Source: Spirochaetales bacterium
GTDB lineage: Bacteria; Spirochaetota; Spirochaetia; DSM-27196; PWMO01
Length of the DNA stretch: 8,784 nucleotides
Reading direction: 5' to 3'
Assembly (NCBI GenBank): GCA_007130025.1
Contig: SLTF01000171.1
Span: forward strand, 1 to 8,784
Made by a program: the position numbers and the translations under genes. Under the pieces are notes generated by a model. It searched no databases, had not been told where the DNA came from, and saw only the letters and a list, made by a program, of their open reading frames with translations. Within the stretch, counting starts at the first letter, position 1. Each line of letters opens with the position of its first letter. This document shows, piece after piece, positions 6,291-8,784 of the stretch.

Positions 6291-7251
6291 ATGCGACCGC
6301 GAATGCGCTCAGCGAGGCGTAACCTACCAGGTGGGCCGCTTCCGTTACGTTGCAGGAGCCGCTTTGCAGGAGGTTCATCGCTTCGTGCATCCGCTGTTCC
6401 CGAACGAACGCATAGATGGTTGTGTTGTACCGCTGGTGAAAACCTGCCTTGAGTTTGGTGCGGTTGAGGCCGATGAGGTGCGCCAGTTCCGCGATGGTGG
6501 GTGGACTTCGAAAGCTCTGAAGGAGGTAGCGTCGCGCCTCGTCCAGGAGCTCGATGTCTTGTCGGTTCAACGAAACGCGTCGTGCGCGCGTCGCGTCTCC
6601 GTTCAGATGATCAACCGTCAGGGCGATCACCTCAATGGTCTTTGCCTCCAGATAGAGGCGCGCCATGGGACCGTGTAACGGGCACGTCAACAGCTGCGAG
6701 ACGGCAACGTCCAGTACCGAATTGGCCACCACCGGACGGGCTTCCCGGGCGGTACGCCGTGTCCCGGAGGGGTGATTCAGCAGCGAGGCGAGTGTCTGTT
6801 CACCCGGGTCTTCCGCCTCCAGTCGGGCGAATCCTTCACCGGTAACGAGTATCGCAACCTGCTCAGTTTTAACGTCGGGCTCGATGACGACCGTTCCGGT
6901 AACCCCTGGTGGAAGCAGGATCATCTCGTGTCGCTCGAACAGGCGGCTGCGCGTGCGACCACCCAGAACAACCCGGGCCACGCTTGCGCTGCGGTGAAAA
7001 ATCAGCTGCGTTACTGAGACAGTGGGCTCGATGCGACAGCGCACGGTTTCGCCGTGTGGAATGCAGTATCCCCACATCAGCGCGAGTCCGTGGCCCAGGT
7101 TCACCAAATCTATCCGCCCCTCTCCGACAGGGGGCGGAACGTGAAGCGTGTGATGGTGACGTACGTCTCCGTCGGTACGCACATCGACTGCTTCGGAAAG
7201 GCTGCTGGTGGCGAATGCGATGCGCGCTCCGACGTTGGTCGGAGCACTCAT
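6202..7251 (-). CDS. AraC-family transcriptional regulator, PchR-like (AraC-2), with Cys-rich C-terminus
   Basis: This is a 349-residue regulator, read from ATG at 7251-7249 with AGGAAG 6 nt upstream. The AraC DNA-binding domain occupies about residues 231-333, with helix-turn-helix 1 at about 253-271 (IAELAHLIGLNRTKLKAGF) and 2 at about 302-321 (VTEAAHLVGYASLSAFAVAF). The segment TCPLHGPMARLYLEAKTIEV closely matches TCGLHGGLARLYLEAKVIEI of AraC-1, and the two proteins align along most of their length, so they are paralogues. PchR-type proteins classically control siderophore and iron uptake genes; the effector here is unknown. Unlike AraC-1 it ends in a short Cys cluster (C328, C330, C345, C347; CPC then CGC), which could bind a metal. 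It is divergent from the zinc-type binding protein gene and convergent with the surface-protein genes, so it could control either or both. Confidence 0.92.
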   Translation of the reverse strand: MSAPTNVGARIAFATSSLSEAVDVRTDGDVRHHHTLHVPPPVGEGRIDLVNLGHGLALMWGYCIPHGETVRCRIEPTVSVTQLIFHRSASVARVVLGGRTRSRLFERHEMILLPPGVTGTVVIEPDVKTEQVAILVTGEGFARLEAEDPGEQTLASLLNHPSGTRRTAREARPVVANSVLDVAVSQLLTCPLHGPMARLYLEAKTIEVIALTVDHLNGDATRARRVSLNRQDIELLDEARRYLLQSFRSPPTIAELAHLIGLNRTKLKAGFHQRYNTTIYAFVREQRMHEAMNLLQSGSCNVTEAAHLVGYASLSAFAVAFKATHGFCPCAVRGVPEIEEPPAWCGCEE

Positions 7252-7263
7252 GGCTCTTCCTTT

Positions 7264-7275
7264 CGGTTACAACCG
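7264..7275. promoter_or_regulatory. Inverted repeat in the AraC-2 leader, possible operator
   Basis: CGGTT-AC-AACCG has perfect 5-bp arms and lies 5 nt downstream of the AraC-2 -10 element, near the expected transcription start. The half-site with its spacer (CGGTTGT on the AraC-2 sense strand) also occurs next to the AraC-1 -10 element at 1471-1477. It could be an autoregulatory site; this is inference. Confidence 0.35.
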
Positions 7276-7280
7276 TTTTC

Positions 7281-7290
7281 AGTATACCAC
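7281..7290 (-). promoter_or_regulatory. Extended -10 promoter element of AraC-2
   Basis: On the minus strand this reads GTGGTATACT, with TATACT at 7286-7281 preceded by TGG, an extended -10. The -10 ends 29 nt before the start codon, against 27 nt for the identical 10-mer in front of AraC-1. No good -35 is visible at 16-18 nt, which would fit dependence on the extended -10 or on an activator. Confidence 0.55.
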
Positions 7291-7355
7291 GGGTTGGTTT
7301 CGGCAGGGCTCAGGCGTGAACCGGGACCGATTTGGCGATACCGCCGGGTTTTCGC

Positions 7356-7385
7356 TTGACCCTGTCGCCGGTGATGCAGTACCTT
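7356..7385 (+). promoter_or_regulatory. Possible promoter of the zinc-type binding protein gene
   Basis: TTGACC (7356-7361) is a good -35. The best -10 at 18 nt is a weak TACCTT (7380-7385). If it is used, transcription would start near 7392, inside the inverted repeat at 7391-7414. Confidence 0.3.
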
Positions 7386-7390
7386 CCTGA

Positions 7391-7414
7391 GAAATGATAC
7401 GCGATTATCGTTAC
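7391..7414. promoter_or_regulatory. Fur/Zur-like inverted repeat upstream of the zinc-type binding protein
   Basis: GAAATGATA (7391-7399) and TATCGTTAC (7406-7414) are inverted with 7 of 9 positions matching across a 6-nt centre. AT-rich ATGATA/TATC arms are reminiscent of Fur-family (Fur, Zur) operators. It ends 6 nt before the Shine-Dalgarno (GGGAGG, 7420-7425), a position suited to repression. The identity of the regulator is inference. Confidence 0.4.
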
Positions 7415-7429
7415 ACGCAGGGAGGTCGC

Positions 7430-8784
7430 ATGAAACGAATAGTATTGATAGCGCTGGTGGTGCTCCTGGTTGCCACGGGAATGGTCTGGGCCGGCGGAGG
7501 ACGCGAGCGGTCCGACGGGCTGACCATTGTCGCCACCACCGGGCACATCGGCGATGCGGTCGCTCGCATCGCCCCCAACGCTGCGCTCACCGTGCTGATG
7601 GGACCGGGTTCCGATCCGCACACCTATTTCCCCTCCACGCGGGAAGTGCAGCAGATGCAGCGCGCGGACATCGTCTTCTGGAACGGCCTCGAGCTGGAGA
7701 TCCAGATGACCGCCGCCCTTCAGGACCTTGGTGACCGCGGATTCGAAGTGGGCCGAGCCATTCCGGAGTCCATGCTGCTCGCCTGGGAAGGGCATCACGA
7801 TCACGACGACCATCATGACCACGATCACGATGGCGACCATCATCACGATGATGCCCACGCCCACGATCACGGCCGTGCGGCGATGGGCGAGATCGGCGAG
7901 TTCAAGATCCTTGACCGAGGCGCCAATCGCGCTGTTGTCGCCAATATCGAAGACAACCATTGGCACGGCCGGATCCCCACCGTCCCGCTGGGTGACCGCG
8001 TCTCTCTCGGAGCGATCATCGTCTCCGCCGACGGGCGTAACCGCGATCTCTCCGACCCCGCGGTGAACGACTTTGTTGTGGGTCTGGCACCCGGTGCGGC
8101 CGGGGGTATAGTCGAGTTCGTCGACCACGGGGATCACGTCCATATCCGCGGCATCGCTGAGGGCTCCACCAGTGTGGTGTTCTCCTGGACTCACCGCGGT
8201 GAGCTTCGCTACACCACTCCGCCAATCGCCGTCCATGTCGGCCACGAAGCAGACCACGATCACGATGGCGACCATCACGATGATGATCATCACCACGAAG
8301 CCGATCATCACGATCATGACCACGACCACGGACATGAGTCGCACGGGCATTCCCATGACCATGACGGTCACCATGGACATGACCACGGCGAGCACGATCC
8401 TCACGTCTGGCACGACCTCGACCTCTGGGTCATTGCGGTAGAGGCGATCGCGGAACGAATCGCTCAGGTGGATCCGGCGAACGCCGCCACCTATCGAGCG
8501 AACGCTCAGGCCTATATCGCGGAGCTGCGTGAACTGCAGGCGTATGCGCGACAGCGGCTGAACGAAGTCCCGGCGGCGAACCGCTTTCTGGTCACCAGTC
8601 ACGACGCATTCGGCTACCTCGCGCGAGCCTACGGATGGCAGGCACGAGGGATCCTCGGGATCAGTACCGAAGACGAAGCCGGCGTGCGAGACATCCAGGA
8701 GCTTGCGCACTTCATTGTTGAGAACGGTGTCCGCGCCGTCTTCTTTGAAACAATCGCCGACCAGCGTGCCACCGTCGCCCTGCA
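7430..8784 (+). CDS. znuA: Zinc-type ABC transporter substrate-binding protein (ZnuA/TroA family) with two His-rich tracts and an inserted domain, 3' truncated
   Basis: The frame is open from ATG 7430 (GGGAGG 4 nt upstream) to the window end, giving 451 residues without the C-terminus. The signal peptide MKRIVLIALVVLLVATGMVW precedes AGGGRERSDG; no lipobox is present. The protein should bind zinc, or possibly manganese, in the periplasm and hand it to an ABC permease. Family landmarks are GSDPHTYFPS with His64, DPHVW with His325 and SHDAFGYLARAYGW with His391. These are the first three metal ligands; His rather than Glu at the third favours a zinc/TroA type. The fourth ligand (Asp in TroA) would lie past the edge. 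Between ligands 1 and 2 there is a His-rich tract (122-147, 13 His), an extra domain (about 148-271) and a second His-rich tract (272-322, 23 His). A normal ZnuA is about 300 residues with one His-rich loop. The insert has HWHG at 177-180 and HGDHVHI at 233-239. The symbol reflects family only. Confidence 0.9.
   Translation, partial: MKRIVLIALVVLLVATGMVWAGGGRERSDGLTIVATTGHIGDAVARIAPNAALTVLMGPGSDPHTYFPSTREVQQMQRADIVFWNGLELEIQMTAALQDLGDRGFEVGRAIPESMLLAWEGHHDHDDHHDHDHDGDHHHDDAHAHDHGRAAMGEIGEFKILDRGANRAVVANIEDNHWHGRIPTVPLGDRVSLGAIIVSADGRNRDLSDPAVNDFVVGLAPGAAGGIVEFVDHGDHVHIRGIAEGSTSVVFSWTHRGELRYTTPPIAVHVGHEADHDHDGDHHDDDHHHEADHHDHDHDHGHESHGHSHDHDGHHGHDHGEHDPHVWHDLDLWVIAVEAIAERIAQVDPANAATYRANAQAYIAELRELQAYARQRLNEVPAANRFLVTSHDAFGYLARAYGWQARGILGISTEDEAGVRDIQELAHFIVENGVRAVFFETIADQRATVAL
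7817..7842 (+). repeat. In-frame 26-nt direct repeat in the first His-rich tract
   Basis: This stretch, which encodes DHDHDGDH, recurs exactly at 8252-8277, 435 nt (145 codons) later, inside the second His-rich tract. The pair brackets the inserted domain of the binding protein. Low-complexity His/Asp codons make some similarity expected. Confidence 0.75.
8252..8277 (+). repeat. In-frame 26-nt direct repeat in the second His-rich tract
   Basis: Exact copy of 7817-7842, at the beginning of the longer His-rich tract that leads into the second metal ligand motif DPHVW. Confidence 0.75.

Noticed and set aside
7793..8395. Repetitive CAC/GAC/CAT triplets suggesting a CRISPR array or a satellite repeat
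   Set aside because: The repeats are codons of His-rich protein tracts, in frame and irregular, with no constant repeat-spacer unit.
7310..8710. A 466-codon open frame on the minus strand opposite the zinc-type binding protein
   Set aside because: It is a shadow. The antisense of His/Asp codons gives Val/Ile/Met runs that mimic membrane segments, while the plus-strand frame has a signal peptide, a ribosome site and clear family motifs.

Overview
The window (8,784 bp, GC-rich, gene-dense) looks like chromosome from a free-living, high-GC member of the Spirochaetota. This is an inference. It rests on relaxed spirochaete-style lipoboxes (ILGC, ATGC), several small outer-membrane-type beta-barrel proteins, and a binding-protein signal peptide ending in ...WAGGGRE, a style common in spirochaete exported proteins. 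No rRNA, tRNA, CRISPR array, transposase or integrase was seen.

Layout. (1) 1-1454: the 3' end of a beta-barrel-like protein gene, joined by an ATGA overlap to a 366-aa exported protein with an N-terminal soluble region and a C-terminal barrel. (2) 1513-2556: an AraC-family regulator of the PchR type (AraC-1) with a good extended -10 promoter. (3) 2872-6290: four same-strand genes for exported proteins. They are a repeat-containing lipoprotein (lipoprotein A), a 208-aa outer-membrane beta-barrel, a lipoprotein with two PPC-like domains (lipoprotein B), and a small secreted protein of unknown role. (4) 6202-7251, minus strand: a second PchR-type AraC regulator (AraC-2), clearly a paralogue of the first, whose 3' end overlaps the small secreted gene. 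(5) 7430 to the window end: a zinc-type (ZnuA/TroA) ABC transporter substrate-binding protein, divergent from AraC-2 and cut by the window edge. It carries two His-rich tracts that bracket an extra domain of about 125 residues.

How it may work together (inference). A cassette of surface or periplasmic proteins is framed by two paralogous regulators whose promoters share the exact 10-mer GTGGTATACT at nearly the same distance from the start codon. AraC-2 is also divergent from a metal-binding protein gene and ends in a CPC...CGC cysteine cluster. A Fur/Zur-like inverted repeat lies just upstream of the binding protein gene. This suggests metal-responsive control of a surface cassette, but nothing in the sequence proves that the lipoproteins and barrels take part in metal uptake.

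The most unusual items are the domain-inserted, doubly His-rich zinc-binding protein; the near-identical 133-nt internal duplication in lipoprotein B; the 9-bp GAAA-loop hairpin before the 208-aa barrel gene; and the paired AraC regulators.
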